From assembly GCA_013396635.1 (NCBI GenBank), contig WBMW01003187.1, positions 186,001-250,000 of the forward strand: a stretch of 64,000 nucleotides of DNA, read 5' to 3'. A model generated the notes under the pieces. It made no database searches and was not told the DNA's origin. It saw only the letters and a list, made by a program, of their open reading frames with translations. Made by a program: the position numbers and the translations under genes. Positions 38,801 to 53,800 of the stretch are shown in pieces (the first letter of the stretch is position 1; each line of letters begins with the position of its first letter). The stretch comes from Penelope pileata (Eukaryota; Chordata; Aves; Galliformes; Cracidae).

Positions 38801-41800
38801 GTTGCCCCTTGCCTTGTCTGCCGGAGTTAACCTGGCCCATGGCTTGTCGGCACGACGGTCGTAGTCTGGAGAATCCGTGACCTCCACGTACTCATTAAAC
38901 CGTAGGATTCGTCTTGCTTGAAGTTCAGCCACAGTAGGCCTCAGGCTGAGCTGTAAGCAGGAGGCAGAAAATAGTACACTTAATAAGAGAAAATGAAAGA
39001 AAAGCCGAGAGCATGATGTAATCTCTAGGGAACTTTAATGGTGTTTCTAAATAGGGTCACTTTCAGGTGTCTAAAAAAAGGCACCACCCTGGGAGCACCA
39101 CGTGGGAATGGGGGAGCAACTCAACCTAATTTCTTCAATTATAAAAATAGTCTTTGTCAGGCAGGTCACAGAGAATCTTGACAGTTATCCCTGGAATATT
39201 AATTGTGACTTTGCAACTCGCACTGTGTTTACCCCACTAATGACAGGTCCGTCTGCATCAACAATGACATTATAGCTGTATCCAGCTCTAATACAGAAAA
39301 TAAGCAGGATATGGAGGGACCTGCCTAACTAAAAAAAAAAAAAAATTTTAACATCTGGGGGTCAGATATTCAATCTTAGTCGTTATGATGCCCAGCCACA
39401 TGGCTCCAGTCACCTCAATCACTTTACCTGACTAAGGGCAATCACACTTGGGGAACAAAATACTGCCCGTGTACTTTTACAGAGAAGGGTAGATTAGGGA
39501 GATGAGGAAAAGCTTTCCCCATTCTCTTCCAGAACGAGCTCCCAGAACTGGAAGAGAGCATCCACTGCTTTCTTATTTTATTTTACTTATTTATTTAACT
39601 TTATTTTGCAGGGACAATGAGCACAATCCCACCTGCAGCAGCCAAGACTGCTGATGCAGCCAGGAGAAGAGTGAAGGGACAGGCTTTCTTGCCCTCTCTG
39701 CTGCCCTAGGGAGCCCTTGGACATATCGGACAGTAGCAGTCATGCTCACAGAGGAGACCCCCTGATTATTTCTTTCCCTTGATTACATGGACAAATACTA
39801 AGCATGGCCAGACTGTATGCTTTCTCAAGCTACAGGAAACTGGAAAGAATGGGGTTTCCTCCAAAAAGGGATGTTGGCTTGTACTGCCTTTTAAACAGAT
39901 TTCTCATCTGGAGGCATGACTCGGGAAATTTGCAGTAATGTATGTATACTGATTATTTGAACCATACAAAAAAAAATCCTATGTACACAAATACACAATA
40001 CAAAGAACCACATCGTCACCTTTCTACTGAGTCTACGTTTTATTTCCCTTTTGGCTTCCTGTTCCTCTTCTTCATTCTTCTCTGTTTTTAAAAGAGATAA
40101 AAAGCAATGAAAATTTAAGTATTACAACTGCACGTACTTATTTCTCTTGGTTAAAAGCTTCAGAACTTCAAGTCTTGGCCCATGTTTGCTCATATTTCGG
40201 GGTGATGCTGCATGAGTTCTCTGCTTTTTGATTCTGTGTGCTCTCATTTCCTTTTCCTAGCCTAATTTCCCCATGATTCTGTAGACATCTTGAGCCACCA
40301 TGATGGGTCAGGCACATACCAAAGAGGAGGGCTGTGTCGTTTCCTTTCCATGTAACAGCAAGCAAGAGGTGCCCTGAAAGAGCTGTCTAATGTTTCAATT
40401 ACTTGTCACTATTGCTTTTACTTCCAACCTGCCATCTCTTGACTTTAGAGTGAGCGTCTAATTATTCATAAAGGTCAAAGAAAAAAGTTTGCTGTGAGTA
40501 TATGAATCAGCTGAGTGTCCTCTACTGCTACAGAATGGAATGAATCAATGACAATTCTTTTTACTGTCAGCTGTTAGTGCAAATTGGTTTTGTTACTTCA
40601 GTATTTTTTTCTGACTTTATAATGCAGGCACGTGATTCTCAGATCTTCAGATCTGACTCAGATCTTCTTGGTTGAGGGCCACTAGCTAGACCAAATGCAA
40701 CATATAACTTATAAGCCGTGAATGGGAACAGCAGAAAATTACATGTGCATTTTCCCAATATATTTGAGCATGAAACTGAAATGAACTATTCATACATTTA
40801 TGGACTAACAAAACCTGATTTCTTAAGTGCCAGTGACAAGAAGATTCGTAAGGGCTTGCTCATATGGACTCAGCATTTTTTTAAATTGATTTACGTTCTG
40901 AAGAACATTGCATTACCAGTCCACTTCATAGTTACATGCAAGCTTAACTTGTGGCTGAAATACACTACCTAGAAATAGTTGCACAATTCTGATCCTGTTT
41001 TATTCAAAGTTAGGAGATGTGGATTTCAAGTTGTGGTTCTAAGTTAGCCATAAATTTAAAGTTCATTTGCCTGTTGTGGATGCAGCCAACCTGTATAGAC
41101 AAAGAAGCACTTTTAAATCCCAGTATAGCTCAACTATGGCCAACCTACAGCGTTAGTACAGCCAACTTGGCCGCAAAGAGGTTTCCATGTCATGGCTGTT
41201 ATACTGGAGGCAACACCTCATGGTACTTGCACATTTCCTTTGCTGATTCAAAGGCTCTCACATAAGAAGAGAACCAGGGAAAGAGGGAAAAGTGATGAAA
41301 AATGCAAAAAGAAGAAAGTGGCAACAGTAAGTAAAAGGCAATGCCAGCCCAGGAACTGCTCTGGGAGAAGATCCCAACACCAACCCCAGATTTCCATCAG
41401 CAAGACGCAATTGTACAGCCTTGTGGCCAAGATTAGGCTGGATCTGTTGTTGATGGTGATTTTGTTGAAATATTGAAATGTGAATATAATTTATGGTTTA
41501 TTAATAGCTTTTCTCTTGAACTATAAAGAAATGGATGGTCTGCTTCCACCAAGGAACTGTAAACTGACTAAAACTGAAGAGCGGAGTTGGCTGTATCTAA
41601 GGACTTACGACTTTAGATAAGAACTTTTTACGATGTCTACACCTAACAAAATCAAAATCTCTTAAGCTGTTTTAGTACAGGTAAGTTATCTGCAGGCTTT
41701 TGTTTAAACATACTGTCTTTGCTATCAATAGACATAGTAACTGAGGTAATTAAACACAAATTATGAATTTAGGGCTCAATTCACCTGGGATTTCTTGACA

Positions 41801-44800
41801 TACAAATTTTTCTCCCTTCATAAACTGAGTCACTTTAGTCCTACCTCTTAGAAATTCTCCAGTAGTGGAGAAAATGCATCTGCGTATGCACATCACTGGT
41901 TGTACATATCTGGTTACATATTCAAGTTGTTTTACTTCTAGAAAGAAAACTCAGGAGCTAAAGAAAAGAGACTGAAATCTGGTGGCAGCTGTTAGTATTT
42001 TGAATCTGCTGTTTGTCCAGTGGCTCTTGGTTCATGGCACTGGCCGCTCTCTCTCTTACCTAAAGCACCTGTTGAGCCTCTCCAGACTGCTGTGTGGAAC
42101 GGTGCTACAGAAACACTGCCCCGATACAAATTCTTACTAACACTAGTTAAACCATTAATGTGGTTTTGGTCTTTTAAATTAAAAGTTTTAAAAGTTGCTG
42201 TAATGATACAAGAAGATGCATTGCACCAGGTGCAAGGTTCTGCACCTTGGTCGAGGCAATCCCAAATATGTATACATACGTACTGGGAGAAGAACTCATT
42301 GAGAGCAGCTCTGTGAAGAAAGACTTGGGGGTTCTGGTGGATGAAAAGCTCAACATGAGCCAGCAGTGTGTGCTTGCAGCCAAAAGGCCAACAATGTCCT
42401 GGGCTACATCAGAAGAGGGGTGGCCAGCAGGGAGAGGGCCCTCTGCTCTGCCCTCATGAGGCCACATTCGGAATACTGTGTCCAGGCCCGGGGCCCCGAG
42501 CACAGGAGAGATGTGGAGCTGTTGGAGTGGGTCTAGAGGAGGCCACAAAGATGTTCAGAGGGCTGGAGCATCTCTCCGATGAAGACAGGCTGAGGGAGCT
42601 GGGGGTGTTCAGCCTGGAGAAGAGAAGGCTGCAGGGAGATCTCATTGCAGCCTTTAAATCCCACGCAGAGGCCAAGTTCTAGCTGCAAGTATGAACCGAC
42701 TCATTCATCCAAACAGGAACACATTAACACACAGAAGCACTTTTCTGACTGCTTTCCACTTTAAAAGCAGATCTGATCTGTATGATGTGGATAAAGAAAA
42801 CACAAACACAGCGTTCCCAGCTGCAAGTCCCCTGCTCAGATGTGCTCCTGCTGCAGTACTGGCAAAGGACCAGCTGAGCAATTACCCTTCTCTTGCAGTA
42901 ACCTCTGGTCAGGTCCCAGCAAGCTGGGCTTCCCTCCTTCCCTGTCTGCAGCTCCTAGAAGGTGCATAAGCACACAGGTCAAATGGGGATTTGACTCCCC
43001 AGTGAAACCATTCTGTTCAGTATCATGGCCTCTGAGTTAAACAACCCAATGGTCAAAGTAGAACAAACAGCTTCCCTGGCATCTGTATGTTACTGCTTCT
43101 GCAGCCTCTGCCATATGAAGTCCAGTCATCTTCTGCTTCTGTGGGACAGCTGCTTCATAGCAGAAGGGGAGAAGAGAAGAGAGGAATTGTTCTGCCTGAG
43201 GACTGTTCTGGTCTGCACCAGAAAGCACTTCAGGAGCATGAAACCAAACTTTCCACTGTGTCCCTGTGGGGATTAGCTATGTTTAGACTTCTCTGTGGGT
43301 TTGCTAAGGAAAGAAAAAGAAAAGACAAACAAAGTGCTTGCCTCTTGGAATGCTGTGGAATGCAAAAAGCAGTCTCTCTTTCCTGGTTTTACAAGCAAAG
43401 ATAATCATTAATATTCCTTAACTAGCACCGAGGGCTAAACCCTGTTCTTTTCAAAGCCAGCACTGGCAAGTGTGCAGGTGCACAGAACAAGAACTTCACT
43501 GTCCTTTACAGATACAGGAAAAAATACAATTATCTTAATCCAAAATTCTTGGAAGAATGAAAAGCTTCTTTGCCACAGTACAATCCCGTGAATACTGCTA
43601 GCTCGGCACACACAAGACCTGTCTGTATTAAAAATATAGGGCTCTAAAATCTATTCCTTCAAGTGGACTCTTGAGTTATCATAACCTTCTTTTAGTGTAG
43701 GAAGACTCAGAAGTTTGGATGGTTTTATCCAAGTTGTTTTTACAGAAATCAGCCTGCAAGGTCTTGCGACTGTACTCACAGGATTTTTAGTAACTGATTT
43801 ATCTGGTAGTAGTATCAAAACAGAACTTATTGCAACACAGATTTCCTGATTTTAACTGGAAATAATAAAAAAGAAAAAATACTGACTTTTCCCAAACCCC
43901 TTGAAAGATCTGGTCTGAACTTAAGCCTGAAATAAACATTTGGATCTTTACCACTCAATATAATCTCTAATTCTGATAAATGTATCTCAAAACAATAGTT
44001 TCCCTTAGTTGCAGTTTACATACGTGCAATAGTATAACCCCCTCTCCCCACGCACTGCTTAAAAATAGGAGGAAGGAAGCTTTATGAAAGAAACCCACCC
44101 TTATTCATAAAAGTTGCCTACAACAACGAAGGCATCTGAGATGTAAACATTTCTGAGCGATCCACAGGAAGGGAAAGCAATAATTCTGATAAATAATATG
44201 AAAGTTGTAGAGCTGAGAGAGAACTTGCGTTCTCACAGGGCTCTGAGTCAGACTGTCATCACGAGCACTGGCTTTTCTTGTATTTTGCTTTGCTTTTTAA
44301 AGAGTAACTTGAAATATTTCATATCTCTGTGATGAGCAAGAAGCAGGTTCTACACATGCCCATCAGTGACTCTGCTTGCTTCTTTTCTTTTTTTTTTGCC
44401 ATTTATAAGTCTGCATTAATAGAACCACAGAACGGCTTGGGTTCCAGCATTTAGTTTTGCTTTCATTGCTCCTTTCAGTCAGACTCAGGGAAGGCAAGGG
44501 GGAAGGATGGCGTGCTACTGAGGAAAAGAACAGTGAAGAGGTATTGAGAGCAAAGCATGATTCACTGCCAAGAACATCAAGTAAACAAGCTGAAACAGGA
44601 GTGGAAATCTATTAACTGCTCTCCAGCCTTGAGATACTTACTGCAAAATCAGTGACCAGAATAAGCAATGGTAAAAGCAATACTAAGAACTCTACAGGTG
44701 TGCTGGCAGATCTAGAGATTGGCTGGACAGAGAGCACCATAAAGCAGCCCAGTTGGTGTTCCCAGCTCAGTGGCTGTATCCTGCATCACCAAAGATGTTC

Positions 44801-47800
44801 TGGAATTACTTTTCTCACATAGTTCAGCATGAGCTGCTTTTTACTTGAAATACTTTTCGTATTTCACATTTTATCTTTATTATGACTATGTGGTCTACAG
44901 GTTAAGAAACTATGCTCTTAGAGAGTCCATTCACATTATGTATTGGACAGGAATCCCTTGTACCCTCCTCTCCTGTGCACCATAATGCGTAAGCAGTAGC
45001 TTCTGCTTTTCAATCAGACATGACACTATTTGACTTTGGAGAGCTCGCACAGCAGCGACAGGATTTTATTAGCAAGGACAGTTGCCTAAAAGCCAATAAC
45101 TCTTACTCCTCCTTGATTTGCTGGCCTGAGCAGGTGACAGTGATTGGACTTTTGTCAGGAAAACAGCTCATTAGCTTTTCTTCTGTTAACACATGCACCA
45201 GGGTTACACAGGTGAACTCTATCTTCTTTAAACGACTGTTGGACATAACTGCATTATACCTGCTCTTTCAGTTACAACAGGCATGGAAAGTTTTATATAT
45301 ATATACATATATATATTAAGAATGGATGACTTTTGGAATTTGTTGCTATGTGTAACAGGCTTCTATGTGCATTTTCTTACTTGTAAATGTTTGTGTCATG
45401 TATTTCTTCTACTTAAGCATGAACTACTAGCCACTACTGCAAGAAGAGCACAGGCTAGATGGGCATGGCAATTGCTACAGTGTGCGTTCAGGTAACATCC
45501 ATATTATGAAAAGATTCAGAAAGACCAAAAATGCCTGCTTTAAAGAGTTTACCAGCCTAAGACCAAAACCAATTAAATTGGAGAACAGGTACAGAGGGTA
45601 AACACCCAATGTTCTTCATTCCTCTGCTCCTGGCTATTTGCATTACAGACTTAAATTTTTCAACAGCGATACTGAAGAAGGATTTAATCCCCAGGAAGAT
45701 ATTCATTCAGAATATCTCATGCAGATTTCAGCACAGAAGACAAATATATGTCTGTCAGAAGAGGACCAACATGTTGAAGTAGTTGGCAAATGCCTATCCG
45801 CTTTCCTCTGAATGCTCCACCTTTCCACTTCCTAATTCACTTTCCAAACTCTGCCCCTATGTCCCACCTCCAGCTCCTAGTGATATTCCCTCTCCCTCCT
45901 CAGAAAAATTAGGTGGAAGTTTAACTAGCCTAGAACGACTTCTAAGGGGTATCTAATTTATTTCTGGGCTTTGGGATCAGCTTCAAGAAGTGGGATTGTG
46001 GAGAGCAAAATTCAGCATCTTGACTGTAAGCAATTTTCACAGCTACCATTACAGGTTAGTACGTAAGTCTAGTATTGACATATTACTTTCAAGAATGTTA
46101 TTTCTTTCCAGATATGGATCTAACACTAGAGTAGAAATGATCAGCCTTCCATATGAATCCAACATATGCCGTTCTCACTTTCTAAGTAAATACTAACTTA
46201 AAACTGAATGAAATACTTACGCTTCAGGATATTTCTTTGCTCTAGCTCTTCAGTTGTAGGCCTCTGACTAAGTCTCCTGTAAGAGCAAAGAAAGTGACTG
46301 ATTTAAGACCAGATCCAAATAACGCCTTATGATTCGTAATGCTGCTTAAAAGGTGTTTCTTATACAGCCATTGTTGTAAAGCTGTTCTTTTCCAGTGGAG
46401 GTGTTCAACAACACGCAATTTCCACGCAGTTCTAACACCTGTGCATGTTACCTCCATACTGAGAAGGCATTTGTTTTAACACTTATATTCTCACCACTTG
46501 AACGCATAAGTGATACTTGCACAATACTACACAAACCGCACCAGCAAATTTAAACTCCTCATTTACGGGTATAATTTTACCACAGTTCGTAAACCTCTTT
46601 TGTCCCTGGGCATCCTAATTAAGATAAGTTGTGCAATCATAAGATTATTCTCGAATCTTTTGAATGCAAATCCTATTCTGTTTTTCACCAGTAAAATTAA
46701 TGTTGCAGATGTCTTAAAATGTGGAAGTCCCAAAAGGCAGCCTCTCTGCCCCACAAACTGCATCTGTGGCCTCATAAAAACCACCTGAGTCGAACAACCC
46801 TTAGCACGTCTGTGACACCTGGAGACAAAGGGGAAGATGTGTGAGGGGTGCTGATGGCCATCAAATGGGAACTCTGCACTGCAGGAGGTTCGTGACCCAA
46901 CTCTGGACGGTGGGAGCAGAGCTTCTGCTGCTTTCCACCACTTTTCCACCAGATCTCTGCTGTCAGGTGCTGAGCACAACATTAGGAAATTTAAAAGGGC
47001 ACACCATCACCTTGGCTGTGATCTCAGACCGAGCACAGCCCTAGTATTGCCATGCACACCCGAAGCTTTGCACACCTGTTATCGCCTGTCACTGATCAGG
47101 GCTACGTGGTGAAGTGCCAGCTGGGCAGAACTGGCAATGCCAGGCAGGAGAGTTCAGGGCAGGCATCAAAGAGCAGCTTGTTCAGCGTAAGCCCCATGGG
47201 AAATACAGATAAGTGGGATGTGATTACCAGAGCTGGAATCTGGTTAGGAAAGCAGTGATAACAACCAGGCTTCTTTATTAGCAGAATAAAAAATGACCCT
47301 TGGGTTCTACAAAAAAGATGTCTCCCTCTTATAGTTACAGAATGAAATAAATTACTCAGCCATCCAGTTCACAGAGCACCTCAGCTACGTGCTATGTGCT
47401 GGGGCCAGGCTGCTGTGCTTCTGTACTGGAGGAGCCCTGGGTGCACTGCCCAGTATCTGGAAATCTCTAACAAACACAGGACATCCTTCAAGTCTGTCTG
47501 GATAACATTTCTGAGCACAAGAGAAACAAGAGCAGGCCTGGGAAAATGGAGACATATTGTAGTCTGTTCTCAGAGAACTACAAAAAGCAGAATTAACACT
47601 TCTGAGGATTTTTTTTAAGTTTGTAAAAATTTGGGTGCGAATTAGTTGTTTTTTAATGCACCAATCTCAAGTCCTGTTGCAGTTAAGAGCATGAGAAAGA
47701 CATGCCTCAGAGGTGAGGTGAGCACAGCACTGACCTACAAAGTCAGTCAATGTTGATTTCTTTGTTGGAACCAGTACATGAATAATTAAACATTCAGAGA

Positions 47801-50800
47801 ACAGGAGGAGGGTGGGAAGGGACAGAAAGGAGGAACATACACAGGGCATACTCTGTGTGTCCGAAACGACAACTCTGGCTGAGAGGAGAATATGTAAGTC
47901 CCTACTAATCAATAGGAGGAAATACTTGAACTATGGCACTGATTGCTCTGAAGTCATTTTTTTTCCTCTTTGAAAAATAAACAAGCCAAAAAACCGAACC
48001 CAAACTTTCACGTTTCCTGCAGAACAAAAATCCACTTTTGACATTCTAAAGTTTTGTCAGAAATTAAAGTACATTTTTCCAGACAGTTGTACCATGAAGA
48101 TCCTGCACTGCACACTGGGCTGAATTTAAAATGTGAACCCAATGTTCTTGATCCTCTTTCTCCACCTTCGCCCGGTAAAACCTCATTTACACTGCAACTG
48201 ATACCTCACGAGCTTCGTTCCAATCTGATGTCTGATTTCCTGCCTCTCCTCTTCAGATGTACGCTGCAAGATGTTTTTGTCTTCTAATTCTTTCTTAGAT
48301 GGTCTGTTGCCAAGTTTGATAGCAAGAGTATCCCTGCGACGAATTTTACTTGCCAAAGAGCCTGAGGAAAGGAAGAGGAGGGTAGATGGAGTTCATTCAT
48401 GCTTAGGTTACAGACACAAACTGAGTAAGGACTTTAATACTTCCCCAAAGCAGCCTTGTTCCCACATGCAGGAAAGGAATTTTAATTAACATCAAAAGGA
48501 AAATAGTTTCAACTCGGCTCACAGTAAAATGTTGGAAGACTTGGATGAAAAAGCTAACAGCCAAAACGACAAAGGAATTTTACAAGGATCGCTTATCATC
48601 TATGAAGTGATTGAGGAAAAATGACAAATCCACATTTACATATCTTTGAAGTCTGATACACTACAGGTTGATTTATTTATTCACAGAGCACAGTTTGCAA
48701 AATGCTGCTCATTTTCTTAAGCTTTAAATGGTTTAGCCTCATTCTCTCATCTTTTCCTCTTTTCTTTTTTCTTCACTCTAATGCCACTTAGTTCTTGTAT
48801 CGTGCTTTCTATCTTTAACTGATTTGTTAACTAAAATGAAAAATGCAGTTTACAAAAATGCTCTGAGTGCTTGTAAAGTATTCTAGGCAGGAGCCCCCAG
48901 GCACTGAAGCAATCTCTTTACCCATAAGACAGATACAGCAGGGACAACAGCCATGCAATTCTGCTAGCATCAGCACCAGCCAGCTCTGGAAGCAGCTGTG
49001 ATGTCTCTTGATATTCTGACTGAGGGGCTAGATACATCCAATGATAGCAGGATTTTATGACGTACGGCATTTTGTTAAGACCACAGGCTCCCAGCTCACT
49101 TCTTACAAGACACTGCTGCTGTCTGAATCCATGCATTTTTGCGATCCACTTTAGATTGTATTCAAAAGCAGGACTGCAGAAGACTTCAGTCTCTCTGGCT
49201 ATCTAGCACTTCACCTTCTGCTGCACCAGTGCTCAGGCTGTCACACTCCTTGCCCTGGGTCTCCCAAAGCACCTCCCAGGAGCTGCTGAGGTCAGTGTCT
49301 GGTGAGAGCCAGTCCTGCTGGAGGTAGGTGCGCTCCCCAGTGAACAGCATCTTGGTGGTGGCTGCATGACACTGAGCCATGCAGAGGCTCTGGGCTCAGC
49401 TGTTTGTCATGAAACAACCTCTCCAGCCACCTTCCTCCCTAATGCAATTCCATTCAAAGCCATGATGGTGTTTTAAGCTTAGAGGTTCATGACATGGGCA
49501 AGCAAAATCAATGGCTCGCTGATGCCCCAATGTGCAGGCCTTGTCACACCTTCTTCTTTTCCTCAACCTGCTCCTCCCACCTCCACTCCTATCCATGCAG
49601 TGCTTAACTGGTACCACTACATGGGCCCCAGCAGGTTTTTGATCACAACTGCCTGAGAAGGGAGAAGCAGGACACTCATTTCTCAGTGGTGGTAAAACTC
49701 TGTCATCTAAAACCACCCCATGCAGCCATACCCTCCTCCCTATACTTTGCACTAACAGGTGTCAGGCATGCTCATATCATGCAGTGTGTGGGATGCCCTG
49801 CTGTAGCACCACACCCTGGAACATAATCACCCACAGAATGAGGTGTTTGCTAGAAGCTCTGCCCCAAAGTCTCTGCTTCCTGCAGGCCACAACTAAGCAG
49901 GGTCAGCTACATAAAACTCACTTGGGCGGAGGTGTCTTTGGTCTGCAATCAGCGAGCTCCAGTTAGCAACCTGGCAACCGCAGACACTTAGCAGGTTTTC
50001 TGAGACAGCCAAGGCCAAATGTATACACCCTGAGGTGACCACCCCTTACCAGTACCATCCTCTCATTAGGGGCTTACTTTCAGTGCTTGCATTTTCATCA
50101 TCATCATCATCATCATCCGTGTACAATATGGGCCCATCAGAGTCAGAGTCGCTGCTGTGGCTCTCTCTGCTGCTTTCACTCTCAGCAGGGGCAGCAGCAT
50201 CAGAGGCCTCCTCCACTGGTTCAGAGCACGTCTGGCCAGCTGCCTCCGCTTCTTGGTCGTCTTTGCTAGCCAAGCTGTTAATTCATAAGCAGACACAGTG
50301 CCACGTTAATGCAAACAGCACAGAACTCAAATGGGAGACAGACTACAAAAGCAAGCGTGCAAATGAAAATTCTGTTGTTCAAATGAACTTCTCTCTTTCT
50401 AAAATCGTATGTATGCACAAGAGAGGCAATGCATGTGTATGCACATGGGTGTATATATCTGTAGATGTGGAAGTATGTCAGGAAATAGTCTGAAATTATG
50501 AGCTGCAAAGTCTGTATAAGGAAACACAACTGTTCTTGCTTATTTATTGTGTGATGGGACTGACAGTACATAAACGGTAATGAGAAGAGAAAGGCAGCTC
50601 GTGAAGTTGGGGGTGAGAGGAGTGAGTCAGAGAGCAGGCAGGATTGCAAAGCTTCCTGTTCTGGAAGCACGACTCTATTTACTGCAAATACAGATTTATT
50701 ACCGATGAGTGCAAAATGTTCATTTCCATCACTGATGAACATGGAAATCAGCAGCAAAGTGACATCTGCCTTGGGAAGATCATTTTTGTAAATGAATGCT

Positions 50801-53800
50801 ACACAAAGGGGAGAAGCTGCACAGGAATGTAACAGTGGCGCAGATGCACCAGCAAGACTTCCTCTGTCTAAAAGAAATTCTCTAGGCCACTGGCTTCTTT
50901 GACTTGTTGGTTGTTACAAAAGATGTTGGTTCTTTTGGCAGGGAAATGACAGATTTATTTGCTGCCAACTATTTTACTTAAAAAATATATTTATGACCTT
51001 GCTCTTGACTAGATTTTATAGCATCTGAGACTTAGACAAGCTACTAGGCAGTGGCAGACCAAACATTTACTAACCAACGTCTAAAACTGTCATTAAGTCT
51101 ACAAGTAAATTCAGCCATTGAATTGAGAGCTTTAGCAATGAGATATTTAATGATATCTACAAAAAACAAAGAAAAACCAAACCAAACCAAACAAAACCAC
51201 CTCATAATTCAGCATTCTTTCTTTTTTGCCTTTATGAGAGAGAAATGAAAACGTTATCTGAGACAAGCTGAACTGTTGAACACAGGGGTCATATCACAGA
51301 ATCACAGAATCATAGAATGGTTTGGGTTGGAAGGGACCTCAAAGCCACTTCCAATCCCCTGCTGTGGGCAGGGCTGCCACCCACCAGATCAGGCTGCCCA
51401 GGGCTCCATCCAATCTGGCCTTGACACCTCCAGGGATGGGGCACCCACAGCTTTTCTGGGCAGCCTGTGCCAGTGCAACAAGGCAAGTTGTATTAAGCCA
51501 GACAACAATGTAGTTGGCACATGAAGAAAAAGGGGGAATCTTTAGGTGCTATAGGAGAATGGCTCGAAGATGCTAGCAAGGAACAAATTCTGCTGGAATG
51601 AAAGGTAACACTAGAAATGTGGCTTCCTCAGCTGTAGGCTTTGCCATTTACCAATAAGAGCAATGACTTACCAGTGACCATCTCACCTTTTTGTGTCTTC
51701 TCCACTAGCATCTGGACCGCTGTCTGGGGTTGTACTGCTCAGGCTGTCATTTGGGCCTTGCTCAACCTGGAGAAGAGGTTTACTCTCTGATCCAGGGACA
51801 GATGGATCTTGGGCATCTGAGGAGATGGCAAGCTGACCAGATGCAGCAGGAAAAGGAGGTGGAGGTGGAGCAGTGGGGGGAGGAGGAGGGACAATCAGCT
51901 TGCTCGGTTGGTCTACGTCCTCTGTTTCAGAAATTACTATGGAAGGTTGCTCTGGCTCAGATTTTTCTGCCTTCACTTCCAACCTGGTGGCTGTGGCACC
52001 TAAAGGGGAAGAGGCAGCCCCATCCGGCGCTGTTCGTGGAGCTGACTGTTTCCCAGGTTTTTTCTTGCCCCTGGGAGTTCCTGATGTGCCCGATTTGCTG
52101 GAAGTCTCCTTAGAGGCTTTGAGGTGAGATGACGTGGAGGAAGGAGATGGTGATGAAGAGGACTTGGAGACTGGTAGTTTTTTAGCATGTGAGGAACTAG
52201 CTAAAATAAGAAAAGAAAAAACATTTTACAGTCTTGAAAGTGTACAACTTTTGCACCTTTTTGCATTAGTTGACTTTTGTGCTGAGACAAAAAAAATGAA
52301 AAAAACCCCACACTTGCTGGTTTAATCCTTCATCTATATGCCTGAGATGAGTAAATATTGAACACTACGATTTTCTTTGCATCTTTTAATGAACCCGTGG
52401 GCATCTATTAATCACATTCCGCAATGTTCTTGCAAGTTTTGGGCTCCTAGTTAATGACAAGCAGCAGAGGGACGTTAAAACAAGATGTACTTTCATCTTG
52501 TACAAGAGTCCAGCTGGGTATGTCCATGCAACAGAGTCAGGAACCACTTATCTCACTCTGCACAAATGATCTCCAGAAGAAAAGAGGCACTGAAGGCCTC
52601 CTGTATGTAGTGGAGCTCTTTGTCTTGCCAGTGACCAACTCAGTTAATGTTGAAAACGTGGTGATGCTAGACTTTGGCACTGGTTGCACAAGCTGGCCAG
52701 TAATGTTGCTGTCTGCTGTTGTGATACTTACTATATTGAAGTATATATAGTGCCCAAGACTGCAAGAGAATTCAGCTAGCCTGGTATGCCCATTTGCATC
52801 CCAGTCACATTTCTGACTGCTGTGTTGATGCAGCCATCATCTGGACTGGGAGCTTCAGACTTCTAACTTACATTTAAAAAGCAGTTAAAATGACAATCGT
52901 CTCACAATCCAGTCCTTTTCATCAAAGAGCATCCAACTCAAACACTTCTGCTGTAGTGAAAATGCATTAACCTCAAGAGCACAAATGAAAGCATTACAAA
53001 GCTACACAACATCCTTGCAGCTAGGCTTACAGAATAAAACAGAAAGCTGTAACAGAAATCTGCTGAAAGGCTTACTTTACTTATGAACATTTAAATAAAA
53101 ACAAAACCCCAGCAGATTAGGATAGAACCAAAATACAGATACTGGCCATAACAAGCTCATGGTACAAAAACAGCTTTCACGGTAAGGCTGCTCTCAGTCT
53201 CAAAGAAGGTGGAAAATAATTCAAAAGACACATTATATTGTTCTCTTCTGTAACAGAATGTTATGGTTTATAAACATTTAGAGAGCTATGCTGCTTTCCA
53301 TACATCTGGAAAACTCTGCAGAAACTCACGGATTCAGGCAAATCAGTGTCCCTCCTTCTGCTGTGAGGTTACTGTACGGGGCACAGCGCAGGACCTATTG
53401 ATACTGCTCTCATCAGCCACATCCACTACAAATCACTGACTTCACTTACCAGCAAATCAAAAGGAAACAAAGAAATGTTATAAGCAGCACTTCATAATTA
53501 CAGTGGAAATAAATGGTGGCTCCAATCCGCATATTATTGAGCAGGAACCTTAGTGAGTAAGTGGATGGTACTAAGAAAGGGCTCTGGTTCTGATCCAGCA
53601 AAGCACTTAAACACAGGCTCCAGTCAAAGAAACCAGTTATGTGCCTCAACTTAAGAACTCCAGCACAATACAACTATACGGCCACACTGTAATTATTACT
53701 GGGAAAATGTTAAAAAGATGTTTCCATTGAATGAAACCTTACATTGTTCTCAGAACCTTTCTGGACTTGCAATCAGATACAGAAACTTGAAAGAATTCTC

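Larger units (their letters stand above)
40082..46220 (-). other. Large PHACTR2 intron
   Basis: It contains a CR1 fragment at 42224-42662, a small CR1 tip near 44420 and an AT microsatellite at 45294-45316. Other open frames have no recognisable domain or conservation. The remaining PHACTR2 introns (32862-35255, 35333-38812, 38951-40019, 46277-48204, 48362-50077, 50275-51686, 52201-55542) show only the repeats listed separately. Confidence 0.6.

Noticed and set aside
46563..46982. 139-codon ATG frame on the minus strand in a PHACTR2 intron
   Set aside because: It has no domain, no splice context and no similarity I recognise. Composition changes along its length, as expected for a chance frame.
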